Origin: Selenomonas sp. TAMA-11512
GTDB lineage: Bacteria; Bacillota; Negativicutes; Selenomonadales; Selenomonadaceae
DNA: 64,000 nucleotides
Assembly: GCF_037076525.1 (NCBI RefSeq)
Contig: NZ_AP029018.1
Location: 2,529,423-2,593,422, forward strand
Direction of reading: 5' to 3'
Under the pieces are notes generated by a model. That model saw only the letters and a program-made list of their open reading frames with translations, was not told where the DNA came from and did no database searches. Below are positions 16,589-24,943 of this stretch, piece after piece. Both the position numbers and the translations under genes were made by a program. Each line of letters opens with the position of its first letter. The first letter of the stretch is position 1.

Positions 16589-18124
16589 ATGAGAAGAAAA
16601 TCGTTTGCGTTCATCATCAGTTTGACCCTCATCGCAGGCGTCTTTGCGGGATGCAGCCTGTGGGGCGAGGAGGAGAGCGGAGGAACGGGCATCCTCAGCG
16701 CCCTGACCGAAGAGGAAAGCCAGATAGGAAAAGGAGTCAATGGAGATGTTCCGGCGCCGGATTACAGTTATGAGGGGATTGTAGACGGTGCGGCAGGACT
16801 CTATCCGTCTCCTCATCAAGACCGTCATTATTCCGTGACACAATGGACGGCTGTCAAAGATGAATGGAAAAAGAATATGCAGGCGGAGGTGGATAAGATA
16901 GAAAAGCCTCTGGGCGCGGATGCAAGCGATGCGGACATTGACCGTTTCTTCAATCAGCTGCTTTATATCGCGGCGTCCGATTACGCGCCGATCGAGGAGA
17001 TCAATCGCTTCGGTTATGCGATTTTCAAAAAGGATATGGCAGATCCCTTTACGAAGGAAGCCGTTGCGGAAAATCGGCCGATCCACGTGGAAATTGTGCT
17101 GGATGCGTCAGGGTCTATGGCAAAAGAGATTGGCGGTCAGAGCATGATGGATATTGCGAAAGCCTCGATCGCCGAGGTTCTGAATCACCTCCCGAAAAAT
17201 GCCAAGGTGGGGGTGCGCGTGTTCGGCCACCTGGGAAACAACACGGATGCCGGAAGGAAGGAGTCCTGCGCCGCGAATGAGCTGATCTATCCCATCGAGA
17301 CCCTGAATGCGGATGGGATCATCAAAGCCTTGGCTCCGATTGAGCCGACCGGATGGACGTCGATCGCGGACTCCATTAAAAACGGGGTGGACGATCTGAG
17401 CCGGTTCAAGGATGAAAATGCACTGCATGTTTTATACATCATCACCGACGGGATTGAAACCTGCGGGGGCGACCCGGTGGAAGCGGCGCGTGCGCTGCAG
17501 AACAACGGAACAGATATCGTTCTGGGGATCATCGGGTTTAACGTAAACGCCACGCAGGATGCCCTGCTGAAAAAAATTGCGGAGGCAGGGCATGGGTATT
17601 ACGCCAATGCCGGCGATGCGGGGACGCTGACGGCAGAGCTATACACCATCAACGACCGCGTCAACAATCTCTACCAGTGGGAGCCGTTGACACAAACCGT
17701 GTATCTGAATATCGTGAAAAGCCACAAGTCCGGCCTTTTGTATAATAAATTTGCCGTTTCCGGAACGTACGGTGATGAATATTCGGGGCTGAATGCGGCG
17801 ATTACGTATGCACACAGCAAGGGCATGGTTTCGGATGAGAACGGCGTCTACAAAAAGCTGAAAGAGAAGGCTGCCGACCGAAGGGATACGATTAAGAGGG
17901 TTTTGGAGGAGGAGTATAAGAAACGCGAGAGAGAGTCGGAACAATATTTGGCTGCTCTGAAGGCCCGGATGGGAGAAGAGGTGGCGGTTGTAAAAACGAC
18001 CAGCCGCGTCGACCCGTTCAGTGATTATTATGTAAGCACCGTCGGCGCAGGAGGCAGCATAGAGGACGCGCGGAAGGACGGAGAAGCATTGAACGCCGGG
18101 CAGGAAGAACGCATGAAAAAATGA
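16589..18124 (+). CDS. VWA-domain lipoprotein
   Basis: A 511-residue lipoprotein: the lipobox FAGC near residue 21 predicts membrane anchoring. The von Willebrand factor A domain spans about 165-370, with a MIDAS motif DASGSM, a Thr-containing loop (PTGWTSIADS) and TDGIETCGGDP, as in Ca-activated chloride-channel-type VWA proteins. The C-terminal third is a charged helical region. AGGAGG at 16574-16579 supports ATG 16589. It overlaps the next gene by 4 bases (ATGA), so the thioredoxin-like protein is translationally coupled. Role unknown, probably envelope assembly or protein interaction. Confidence 0.85.
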   Translation: MRRKSFAFIISLTLIAGVFAGCSLWGEEESGGTGILSALTEEESQIGKGVNGDVPAPDYSYEGIVDGAAGLYPSPHQDRHYSVTQWTAVKDEWKKNMQAEVDKIEKPLGADASDADIDRFFNQLLYIAASDYAPIEEINRFGYAIFKKDMADPFTKEAVAENRPIHVEIVLDASGSMAKEIGGQSMMDIAKASIAEVLNHLPKNAKVGVRVFGHLGNNTDAGRKESCAANELIYPIETLNADGIIKALAPIEPTGWTSIADSIKNGVDDLSRFKDENALHVLYIITDGIETCGGDPVEAARALQNNGTDIVLGIIGFNVNATQDALLKKIAEAGHGYYANAGDAGTLTAELYTINDRVNNLYQWEPLTQTVYLNIVKSHKSGLLYNKFAVSGTYGDEYSGLNAAITYAHSKGMVSDENGVYKKLKEKAADRRDTIKRVLEEEYKKRERESEQYLAALKARMGEEVAVVKTTSRVDPFSDYYVSTVGAGGSIEDARKDGEALNAGQEERMKK

Positions 18125-18687
18125 GGAAAAAGAGAGCCTTTGCGGCGTTTCTTCTTGCAGGCATTCTGCTGATCGCATCGGCAGACTGCACCGGCAGGCA
18201 TCCGGGGCAGAAAGAATCGGGTGAAGCAGAAGCGACCCGCGGGGCGTCTGCGGATACAGCGGGCGCATTTGCCGCAGACTTTACCCTGCGGGATCAATAC
18301 GGCACATACCATCGTCTTTCCGACAAGCGCGGGAAGCCCGTACTGCTCGTGTTTTGGGCGACATGGTGCCCGGATTGCATGGAGGAGCTTCCGGACATCG
18401 AAGAGCTTTACCGCACCTATCAGCGGACCGGAGAGGATATGATTATTTTGGGCGTGAACACGCCGCATCGGGAGCCGGAGACGGATGTCGACGGCATTAC
18501 CGCCTTTATGGAGAAAAATAATTATACGTTTCCAACGCTGATGGATGAAGACGGACGGGTTTTTGACGCCTATCAAATCCGAACGTATCCGACGGCGTAT
18601 TTCATCGACTCGGACGGCAGAATAAAAGACCGTGTCAAGGACGTCATACACCTTGAGGAGATGAAGAGACGTATGCAGCACGGATAA
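18121..18687 (+). CDS. TlpA/ResA-like thiol-disulfide oxidoreductase
   Basis: A 188-residue exported thioredoxin-fold protein. The N-terminal hydrophobic segment ends in ASADC, a poor lipobox because of Asp at -1, so it may be a lipoprotein or stay anchored. The catalytic motif is WATWCPDC (near residue 80), and RTYPTAYFIDSDGRI is the cis-proline region. It reduces or isomerises disulfides outside the membrane. Coupling to the VWA lipoprotein suggests that protein (which has a Cys pair) or its partners as substrate (inference). Confidence 0.88.
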   Translation: MRKKRAFAAFLLAGILLIASADCTGRHPGQKESGEAEATRGASADTAGAFAADFTLRDQYGTYHRLSDKRGKPVLLVFWATWCPDCMEELPDIEELYRTYQRTGEDMIILGVNTPHREPETDVDGITAFMEKNNYTFPTLMDEDGRVFDAYQIRTYPTAYFIDSDGRIKDRVKDVIHLEEMKRRMQHG

Positions 18688-18729
18688 ATGCTCTTCTTTT
18701 TTTGCGTTTCTATTTCTTGTGCCGATCGA

Positions 18730-19311
18730 TCAGAGATAGGTGATTGTCTCCGCCGCGGATTTTTTTGGTACATAGTAGTCTCTATGTTCATCTACATAGT
18801 AGCTGAGGCTGTCGTCCGTCCCTGCTTCCACAATGGTGCTCTTGTGATCGGGATAACCGAGAGCCAAGACGATCTGCACATCAAAGCCTGCGGGGATTTT
18901 TACGGCTTCGCTCAAAATTTTCCTGTTCACCGATCCCAGAATACAGCTTCCGACGCCATGCGACCAAGCCGTGATTGCCATAGCGTCAAGGGCAATGCCT
19001 GCATCGATATCCGCGAATGCATGAGCCTTTTCCGGTTTTAACAAAACGATATAGGCTGTGGGCCGCTGTGCTTCCGTTGGAGTGCCGATTTCCTTGGGGA
19101 GCTTCGCCGCCCAACGAAAGCAGGGATGCAGTTTCTTTACCATATCAGGAGAGCTTATCACCAGATATCGCAGCGCCTGCCTGTTCAAGGCGCATGAGCG
19201 CATACGAGCAGTGTCCGCAATTTCCTGCAAAACCTCCTGCGGGACAGATTCCTGCCTAAAGCGTCGATAGGAGCGGCAGCCGATGTACAGTTTATGCAAG
19301 TCCGGCTTCAT
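18730..19311 (-). CDS. Nitroreductase-family flavoprotein
   Basis: A 193-residue FMN-dependent oxidoreductase with the family's N-terminal RRSYRRF-like motif (CRSYRRFRQESVP), ALNRQALRYLVI, and the C-terminal GSCILGSVNRK and LALGYPD segments. The start is ATG 19311 with AAGGAAG upstream. It stands alone. Physiological substrates (quinones, nitro compounds) are not predictable. The gap 19312-19470 shows no further feature. Confidence 0.9.
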   Translation of the reverse strand: MKPDLHKLYIGCRSYRRFRQESVPQEVLQEIADTARMRSCALNRQALRYLVISSPDMVKKLHPCFRWAAKLPKEIGTPTEAQRPTAYIVLLKPEKAHAFADIDAGIALDAMAITAWSHGVGSCILGSVNRKILSEAVKIPAGFDVQIVLALGYPDHKSTIVEAGTDDSLSYYVDEHRDYYVPKKSAAETITYL

Positions 19312-19470
19312 TATCTGCACTTCCTTCCTATAGAAACGACCTCGTTTATTTTTCTCCGCGGCATTTGTGTTTTGCTGCTGATTTCAGCACTTATAGGATA
19401 TATTTTGTAAAGAATACGCTTATGCGCAGCATTGTTGTCGATGCCTTCGTGTATCACGGCAAGCCCTCCG

Positions 19471-20229
19471 TTATTTCAAAAATAAATCAAAGAGCTGCTT
19501 GCCGATGAGCACAGCCGTCACGATGATGAAGAGCGGCCGCACATAAGAGGCTCCCTTCTTGATGGCGAGGCGCGTGCCGCACCAGGCGCCGGCGATCATG
19601 GAGATGCCCATGGGAATGGCGTATGTGAAGTCGATCAGACCGAAGTACGCGAAAAGCAGGACGGCGGCGAGATTGCTTGCGAAGTTCAGGGCACGCGCGT
19701 TTGCCGCCGCGCCGAGGAAGTCGAAGCCGACGATGAGGAAGGCGAAGAGCAGGAACGAGCCTGTGCCCGGGCCGAAGAATCCGTCGTAGAAGCCGAAGGT
19801 GAAGGCGACGGCGGCGGATAGGAAGAGCATGCGCCGCGTCATGCCATGGTACTTGCTCACGCGTCCCCAGTCGCGGCGAAAGACGCTGTAGAGGAGCACG
19901 AGCAGGAGCATGACGACGACAAGCGGGCGCAAAAAGTCGGGCGGTACCTGCCGTACGACGAGGACGCCGACGACGGACCCGACGAGTGTGAATGGAAAGA
20001 GTAGGCGGATGAGCTTCAAGTCCACCTTGCCGCTTCGGATGAAGGAGATGAAGCTCGTACACGCGCCCATGACGGCGGCCGCCTTGTTCGTGCCGAGCAC
20101 ATGGAGGAGCGGCATCCCCGTCATCATCAGCGCGGGAATCGAGATCAGCCCTCCGCCGCCAACGACAGCGTCGATGAACGACGCGAAGAATCCCATGACG
20201 CAGATGAAGATCAGCATTTCCATTCCCAT
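19471..20229 (-). CDS. TSUP-family (TauE/SafE) membrane transporter
   Basis: A 252-residue integral membrane protein with about seven or eight segments and the TSUP signature VGGGGLISIPAL near residue 20 and GFYDGFFGPGTGSFL near 135. These proteins move sulfite, sulfonates or other organic anions. ATG 20229 is chosen because GGAGG lies 8 bases upstream; a longer frame reaches 20382 but runs into a miniature repeat. A solitary gene. Confidence 0.9.
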   Translation of the reverse strand: MGMEMLIFICVMGFFASFIDAVVGGGGLISIPALMMTGMPLLHVLGTNKAAAVMGACTSFISFIRSGKVDLKLIRLLFPFTLVGSVVGVLVVRQVPPDFLRPLVVVMLLLVLLYSVFRRDWGRVSKYHGMTRRMLFLSAAVAFTFGFYDGFFGPGTGSFLLFAFLIVGFDFLGAAANARALNFASNLAAVLLFAYFGLIDFTYAIPMGISMIAGAWCGTRLAIKKGASYVRPLFIIVTAVLIGKQLFDLFLK

Positions 20230-20296
20230 GATCGTCGCCTCCGGAAAGACGGGAAGCTCCTGTACACAAAGAGCGTTCCCCCGCAATATTGTATGT

Positions 20297-20463
20297 TTAG
20301 GAAGCACTGATACATGCAGCACAGCCATCTTGGCGTATCTTTTCCGCCCTCGCTTTGTCGGCAAACCTCCACAGAGCACCACTCTGCGTCCGGTTTGCCT
20401 CCTTGACAGAACGAAAAATCTACACCAATCTGACAGACTTCATTTTATCAGTGATTCCTTTAG
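20297..20463. repeat. Miniature inverted-end repeat, copy 2 (inverted)
   Basis: About 167 bp, reverse orientation relative to the copy at 46599-46766. The left end TTAGGAAGCACTGATACATG and the right end (reverse complement CTAAAGGAATCACTGATAAA) are the family tips. The interior includes CATCTTGGCGTATCTTTTCC and CACAGAGCACCACTCTGCGTC. Confidence 0.85.
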
Positions 20464-20524
20464 TTTACCACGAAAATCCGAGAGGTCAAGCCCGCAGGGA
20501 AAAGAGCGATTGGATTTTTTATCT

Positions 20525-20640
20525 TTGTTTGGGAATATCATTTTGTGCTATAATTTTCTTATCTTTGAAACGCGAGAGAGCGCGCCATGCCTGCAAAGAC
20601 CTATGGTGCGGCGACCCTTGGAATCGACGGACGAATGTGA
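20525..20640 (+). promoter_or_regulatory. Promoter and conserved leader, copy B
   Basis: TTGTTT (20525-20530) and TATAAT (20549-20554) with an 18-bp spacer. The leader to 20640 matches copy A at 8672-8760, including TAATTTTCTT, ACCTATGGTGCG and CGACGGACG. It immediately precedes the ribosome binding site of the gene at 20652. Confidence 0.6.
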
Positions 20641-20651
20641 GGTCAAATCTT

Positions 20652-20981
20652 ATGGAAGCAGCACAAACAAAGTATGCAAAGCTTGAAATCTTCATTCCGG
20701 AGACACATTTCCCGCAGCTCCGTCAGGCTCTGCAGTCGGTGGACGCGGGCCATATCGGGAACTATGACAGCTGCCTCGCCTATTCCCGTGTGACGGGCTC
20801 ATGGCGACCGCTTGCGGGCGCTTCGCCATACGACGGAACCGTGGGTGAAGTATCCGAGGCGGAGGAACTGAAGGTCGAGCTGCGCGTGAAAGCTGAGAGC
20901 GTGGAGGAGACGCTTGCCGCGATCCGAGCCGTTCATCCCTATGAGACGCCGGAGATTTTCGTCCTCCCCCTTTGGCGATGA
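20652..20981 (+). CDS. Stand-alone YqfO/NIF3-type PII-like domain protein
   Basis: A 109-residue protein matching the PII-like insert of YqfO/NIF3 proteins: KLEIFIPETHFPQLRQAL, GHIGNYDSC, then RPLAGASPYDGTVGEV and the C-terminal HPYETPEIFVLPL. It is cytoplasmic. The NIF3 metal-binding halves are absent, as in other small COG3323-type proteins. ATG 20652 follows GTGAGGTC. It lies behind a leader repeated elsewhere in the window (8648-8760). Function is not established; a trimeric sensor-like role is possible. Confidence 0.85.
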   Translation: MEAAQTKYAKLEIFIPETHFPQLRQALQSVDAGHIGNYDSCLAYSRVTGSWRPLAGASPYDGTVGEVSEAEELKVELRVKAESVEETLAAIRAVHPYETPEIFVLPLWR

Positions 20982-21023
20982 ATGTACGTGCAATCGGCTC
21001 ACGCATGGGCGCTTCAAAAGGAA

Positions 21024-21082
21024 AAGAGACCTGCACCCTATCGTATCTGCATCGGCAGCATACGGCAGGGTGCAGGTCTCTT
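21024..21082. terminator. Bidirectional terminator between YqfO-like gene and yko operon
   Basis: Long inverted repeat AAGAGACCTGCACCCT (from 21024) with AGGGTGCAGGTCTCTT (to 21082). On the minus strand it is followed by TTTTCCTTTT, suiting the end of the yko operon. Confidence 0.8.
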
Positions 21083-21114
21083 ATGTCAGAACAACTCTCA
21101 TGCAATGCGCGGAT

Positions 21115-21864
21115 TCACAATGCGTACAAAAGCACGCCGCACACATAGCAGGCGATCACGCAGATATAGACGATATCGATTGCTGCGATACATGGCGTTA
21201 TCTTTTGCAGCCGCCGCTTTGAGAATCCTCTCGCCTCCATGGCTGTCGCCGTGTACTCGGATTGGCGAATCAGCCGTATCAACATCGTCAGCAGCGCCTG
21301 AAGGTATACGGACGCCCCGGAAAATCCTCGGAGCCGGAGCGCCAATTTTGCCTGCTCATATTCCCCTCGGATGAGCCCTAAAAAGTTGATTGCGACCAAA
21401 ATGCTGTACGCGATCGGAACCGGAACCTTGCACTGCCGAATCAGACTTGCGATAAAATAATTCTTTTCAATGGAGGTACAAAGGCTGATCCCGACGGACC
21501 CCAACGCGAAGATTCGACTTCCCATTTCAAGCGCGACGGAAAAGGCCGTATGTCCCGCCGATTCCACGATCCTGCTCTGATTCGGATGCAGATACGTCGT
21601 CAGAAAATAGACGCCTGTCATAAAAACCAGTCCCAATAATAACTGTCCTACGTGCCGCCACGGCTGCCGCCGAAAGAGGAGAATCATGGCGAGCGAAGCG
21701 AGGGCGAGCGCAAGGTTCAGCTTCCACGAGTGCGTCACGAGCACGACGAGCGACAGCAGAAAGGACACCGTCAGCTGTACCGCGGGATTCAGCGTCCTAC
21801 GCATAGCGGATGACCCGCGTCTGCCCTCATCTCGCGCAACTATAACGTTCAGAGTCCTACGCAT
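21115..21864 (-). CDS. ykoC: ECF transporter T component, YkoC-like
   Basis: The 249-residue membrane coupling protein of an energy-coupling-factor transporter, with about five or six membrane segments and the EcfT C-terminal helices carrying an RGF motif (ALRLRGFSGAS and AMEARGFSKRR). GGAGGTC 9 bases before ATG 21864 favours this start, which overlaps the ykoD stop by 8 bases. A second MRRTLN-encoding sequence lies 63 bases downstream, so the first 21 codons look like a small local duplication. Last gene of ykoFEDC. Confidence 0.88.
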   Translation of the reverse strand: MRRTLNVIVARDEGRRGSSAMRRTLNPAVQLTVSFLLSLVVLVTHSWKLNLALALASLAMILLFRRQPWRHVGQLLLGLVFMTGVYFLTTYLHPNQSRIVESAGHTAFSVALEMGSRIFALGSVGISLCTSIEKNYFIASLIRQCKVPVPIAYSILVAINFLGLIRGEYEQAKLALRLRGFSGASVYLQALLTMLIRLIRQSEYTATAMEARGFSKRRLQKITPCIAAIDIVYICVIACYVCGVLLYAL

Positions 21865-23269
21865 CACGGATGACCTCCATCCTCCCGTCTTGAATCCGCA
21901 GCACCTGATGCGCGAACTGCTTAACAAACCGCAGATCGTGACTTGTAAAGATACAGGCCGTCCCCTTCCGGCACAGGTCCGCAAGCGACTCCATGATCGC
22001 AAGTGCGCTTTGGAAATCCTGCCCGTACGTCGGCTCGTCCACGAGGAGAATCGCTTTATCGCCACCCGTCATCAGCAAAGACGCCAACCGGCGCTGCTGC
22101 CCCTGACTGATCAGCCACGGAGAAACGTGCCTGACCGTGTCGAAATGAAATGCGGCGAGCAATTCTTCCATCGCGGACTCGGATAAATCCGGGAAACTTG
22201 TTCTGAGTTCATCGATGACTTTCGCGCTCATAAACTGCAGTGACGGATCTTGAAAGACAAGCCCAACGTTCGAATACAGGTCCTTCGTTTTCATTCTCGC
22301 CAAAGATTGCCCCATCAGCTCAATACCTCCGCGAAACCGGCACTGCTTCAATATCGCCTTGAAGAGGCTCGTCTTTCCGGCGCCGCTCCGACCGATAAGC
22401 GCCGTCATCTCCCCAGCATGCAGATCAAATCCGATATCCTGCACGAGCGGCTCCTCGCCCGAAACGAAAATCGAGACATCCTGAAACTGGAGCACCGTTT
22501 CCTGCGGATGATAGGGGCTTTTTGACGGAAACTCCCCTATCAATCCGTTCTCCCGCAGGATCTCGGACTGCTTCTCTGTCAAGGGCAAGGATATCACCTG
22601 CAGCGACCCGCTTTCCTCCAAAAGATACCATCGATCCGCCCAATCCCAGAAGTCCAGCCGATGATCGATGACGCAAACCGTTTTTCCCTGCCTCGCCCAC
22701 GCCTTGATCCGCTCCATAAAATACGGGATACCGGCTTCATCTATATTAGCAAAAGGCTCGTCCAGCAAGTAAAGCGGAGCATCCGTCAAATCGGCACAGG
22801 CAAAGGCGACCTTTTGCAGCTCGCCTCCCGATAGAGTGGCAAATTCACGATGCAAAAGAGGCGTGATACCGTATCGCTCCGCCTGCGCGGCGACCTTTTC
22901 CTCCATTTGCCCGATCGGAAAGCACGCATTCTCCAAGCAGAAAATCATCTCTTCATACGGCGTCGTCATCGCAAATGATAAGCGGGCGTTCTGAAAAACA
23001 GACCGCACATACGCCGTCCGCTCACATAGACTTTTCCCGCGCAAATCATGCCCCGTCACCTCCAGCCGATCGCATGTGACCGCGGCATCCTCGTTGGGAT
23101 AGCAGCCGTTGATGACGTGCATGAGACTGCTTTTCCCCACGCCGCTCTTTCCCGCCAGCAGCACGATTTCACCGGCCTTCAGCTCCATGGAAAGATGGGA
23201 AAACAGGGTCGATCCGTCCACCTGCAGGCAGGCATTTTCAAGAAGCAGTACCGTATCCCAATCATCCAC
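21857..23269 (-). CDS. ykoD: ECF transporter ATPase with two fused ABC domains, YkoD-like
   Basis: A 470-residue cytoplasmic protein with two ABC cassettes in tandem. Cassette 1 has Walker A GKSGVGKSS near residue 40, signature LSGGELQK and LLDEPFANID. Cassette 2 has Walker A GRSGAGKTS near 295 and LLVDEPTYGQD, with a degenerate signature (ISQGQQRRL). It powers uptake through YkoE/YkoC. Both ends overlap neighbours by 8 bases (ykoE stop at 23262, ykoC start at 21864), implying translational coupling. Confidence 0.93.
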   Translation of the reverse strand: MDDWDTVLLLENACLQVDGSTLFSHLSMELKAGEIVLLAGKSGVGKSSLMHVINGCYPNEDAAVTCDRLEVTGHDLRGKSLCERTAYVRSVFQNARLSFAMTTPYEEMIFCLENACFPIGQMEEKVAAQAERYGITPLLHREFATLSGGELQKVAFACADLTDAPLYLLDEPFANIDEAGIPYFMERIKAWARQGKTVCVIDHRLDFWDWADRWYLLEESGSLQVISLPLTEKQSEILRENGLIGEFPSKSPYHPQETVLQFQDVSIFVSGEEPLVQDIGFDLHAGEMTALIGRSGAGKTSLFKAILKQCRFRGGIELMGQSLARMKTKDLYSNVGLVFQDPSLQFMSAKVIDELRTSFPDLSESAMEELLAAFHFDTVRHVSPWLISQGQQRRLASLLMTGGDKAILLVDEPTYGQDFQSALAIMESLADLCRKGTACIFTSHDLRFVKQFAHQVLRIQDGRMEVIRDA

Positions 23270-23828
23270 GAGCTTTTACCACGCCTGTCGACAGTAGCCG
23301 GTCGCATAAGAGCTTGCTCAGGTATCCCGTGAAGAAGAGCGCCGACAGCAGTCGAATCACAAAGATGGCGCCTACGATCTGCAGATCGAGCGCCAGGTAG
23401 TTGCTGCGAAATCCCGTCCAGATAAACGTAAAAACAGTTGTGATGACAGCACCGAGCATCGTCGTTCCGTACGTGATATTCGTATACTTCCTGCTCAGGA
23501 ACGCAAGCTCGATTCCCAGTCCCTGAATAAATCCGCTCACGAGGACAATCACGCCGAACATGTTTCCTAAAACGACTTCGATCAGGGCCGCGATGATTTC
23601 CGTAAGAATCCCGATCCCGGGCTTTCGAATGAGATACAGCGTAAAGACGGGCGCCATAAACCAAATGCCGTAGAACGGCTCATAGCCAAGGATGCCCAGC
23701 CCCATAGGCGTCAAAACCCCTGTAAGAATCCCGCCCGCATACACGGCGAGCAGATAGAACACGCCGAACAGCACGCAGATCAGACTGATCAGCAGGTAAT
23801 CTTTGAGCTCCAGCGGCTTCCTATTCAT
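23262..23828 (-). CDS. ykoE: ECF substrate-binding (S) component, YkoE-like
   Basis: A 188-residue membrane protein with about six hydrophobic segments, matching the YkoE family of S components for thiamine or its pyrimidine precursor HMP. Segments GGILTGVLTPMGLGILG and FIQGLGIELAFLSRKY support this. ATG 23828 follows GGAGGGAGAAGCC and overlaps the ykoF stop. Substrate inference rests on ykoF next door and on the TPP riboswitch upstream. Confidence 0.9.
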   Translation of the reverse strand: MNRKPLELKDYLLISLICVLFGVFYLLAVYAGGILTGVLTPMGLGILGYEPFYGIWFMAPVFTLYLIRKPGIGILTEIIAALIEVVLGNMFGVIVLVSGFIQGLGIELAFLSRKYTNITYGTTMLGAVITTVFTFIWTGFRSNYLALDLQIVGAIFVIRLLSALFFTGYLSKLLCDRLLSTGVVKARG

Positions 23829-24450
23829 CGGCTTCTCCCTCCGGTACATTGCACAGCAGCGTCACTTGAATGACAAAATGACTCACTTCTTCATCTAAAA
23901 TGTGAAAGACCTCTTCCAAATAGCTGAAAACGTCGTGCACATCTCCACCCAGAAATGTCACATAGTGACCGGTTCCGCTGACAATCCCCCGATCTATGCC
24001 TCGATTGACCAACGTTTCAATCAAGTGCATATACTCCCCCGAGCCCATCGGATAGACGGAGAATTTCCCGATGACGGGAAATTGCACTGCTTGACCGGCC
24101 GATTCGTTGACACGCATGCCTTCAAAGGACAGAACGGTATCATCGTCGACATCCCCCGGGCAGCCCTTTGAGATCGTAGCCTCCAATGCGCTGTGTATGC
24201 CGGGCCGATAGCTGAAGAGAAAGCATGCCTTCAGCGCGTCAAAGACCTCTGCGCTCCCCCCGCGGTAAACGGTTGACGTGTGGTCCGTCTTCGCCCAGAC
24301 GTTCGACAGATCCACCTTCTTGATCGCGCCTAAAATGATGTTGATAAAATCATCCGACATGGGCGTCAGACTGAAACGAGCCCCCGTGATCTTGAGGTGA
24401 GCTCCCGATACCCCGACACGGCAGCCGCCGTAAGAAACATGCTGCATCAT
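23821..24450 (-). CDS. ykoF: YkoF-like thiamine/HMP-binding protein
   Basis: A 209-residue protein of the YkoF family, two ferredoxin-like repeats that bind thiamine-type pyrimidines. Repeat 1 starts GARFSLTPMSDDFINIILGA; repeat 2 starts FSVYPMGSGEYMHLIETLV. First gene of the ykoFEDC operon. The start codons ATG 24450 and 24447 are adjacent; 24450 is 8 bases from AAAGGGG, which is itself the 3' arm of the attenuator. Transcription and ribosome access are therefore both tied to the riboswitch. Confidence 0.92.
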   Translation of the reverse strand: MMQHVSYGGCRVGVSGAHLKITGARFSLTPMSDDFINIILGAIKKVDLSNVWAKTDHTSTVYRGGSAEVFDALKACFLFSYRPGIHSALEATISKGCPGDVDDDTVLSFEGMRVNESAGQAVQFPVIGKFSVYPMGSGEYMHLIETLVNRGIDRGIVSGTGHYVTFLGGDVHDVFSYLEEVFHILDEEVSHFVIQVTLLCNVPEGEADE

Positions 24451-24491
24451 AAAAAAATCCCCTTTCAAGATCTTCGTCATCTTGAAAGGGG
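24451..24491 (-). terminator. Riboswitch-controlled attenuator before ykoF
   Basis: On the minus strand CCCCTTTCAAGA (24480-24491) pairs perfectly with TCTTGAAAGGGG (24459-24470), followed by ATTTTTTT and then the ykoF ATG. Its 3' arm includes the ribosome binding site. Confidence 0.9.
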
Positions 24492-24618
24492 CCACCATTT
24501 CGTGTGTAAACTGCGCGCCGAACATCCGCTTCACGGGCTTGCGCGCCGCCCTTGCTTGAGCATGCCTTCCGCCTGCCCTCTCGGGTCTTCACTGCATAAG
24601 CTTCCGGAGTTGTTTAAG

Positions 24619-24698
24619 ATGCTCTCTACGCAACCATGAAGTTGATCAGATGATATTGGTCTGTTTCACACACTCTCAGCCTCCCTGACGAGACTCCC
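24619..24698 (-). promoter_or_regulatory. TPP riboswitch (THI element)
   Basis: The minus strand holds the THI-box hallmarks in order: GGGAGTC, GGCTGAGAG, CTGATCAACTTCATGGTTG in place of the CTGATC...GCCAGC stretch, then GCGTAGAGAGC. TPP binding should allow the attenuator at 24451-24491 to form, shutting off ykoFEDC when thiamine pyrophosphate is plentiful. The P3 arm appears short. Confidence 0.88.
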
Positions 24699-24725
24699 AA
24701 GATCTTAATTATTCAATTTGCACCC

Positions 24726-24754
24726 ATTGTATCAAACAACCCTATGAAAATCAA
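24726..24754 (-). promoter_or_regulatory. Promoter for ykoFEDC
   Basis: Minus-strand TTGATT (24749-24754), 17-bp spacer, TACAAT (24726-24731). Transcription would begin about 20 bases before the riboswitch. Confidence 0.75.
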
Positions 24755-24832
24755 TACTTCCTCGCTATTTTGCCGGGATTGCTTCCTGAGATTATTTGAT
24801 GTATTTTTGTATCCATTCAGGGAGGAGATATT

Positions 24833-24943
24833 ATGTTGGAGCCGGCAAAGCCGCGGCCATCATGCAAAATCTTATCCGCGCTTCCTTACTATTATTTCCG
24901 TTTCTTGCAAGAATCGGAAATGAAATATACTTCTCTCGGATAG
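24833..24943 (+). CDS. Possible 36-residue small protein upstream of fic
   Basis: ATG 24833 follows GGAGGAG at 24821-24827 with ideal spacing and runs 36 codons to TAG at 24941-24943. The peptide is basic and aromatic (PYYYFRFLQES). It overlaps the repeated operator motif before fic. No family is recognised; it could be the cut-off start of a deleted gene. Confidence 0.3.
   Translation: MLEPAKPRPSCKILSALPYYYFRFLQESEMKYTSLG

Noticed and set aside
19471..20382. Longer TSUP protein starting at 20382
   Set aside because: The extra N-terminus is encoded by a repeat end and lacks membrane character; ATG 20229 has a proper GGAGG.
20355..20651. N-terminal extension of the YqfO-like gene to 20355
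   Set aside because: It would translate through a miniature repeat and the promoter; family homology begins at ATG 20652.
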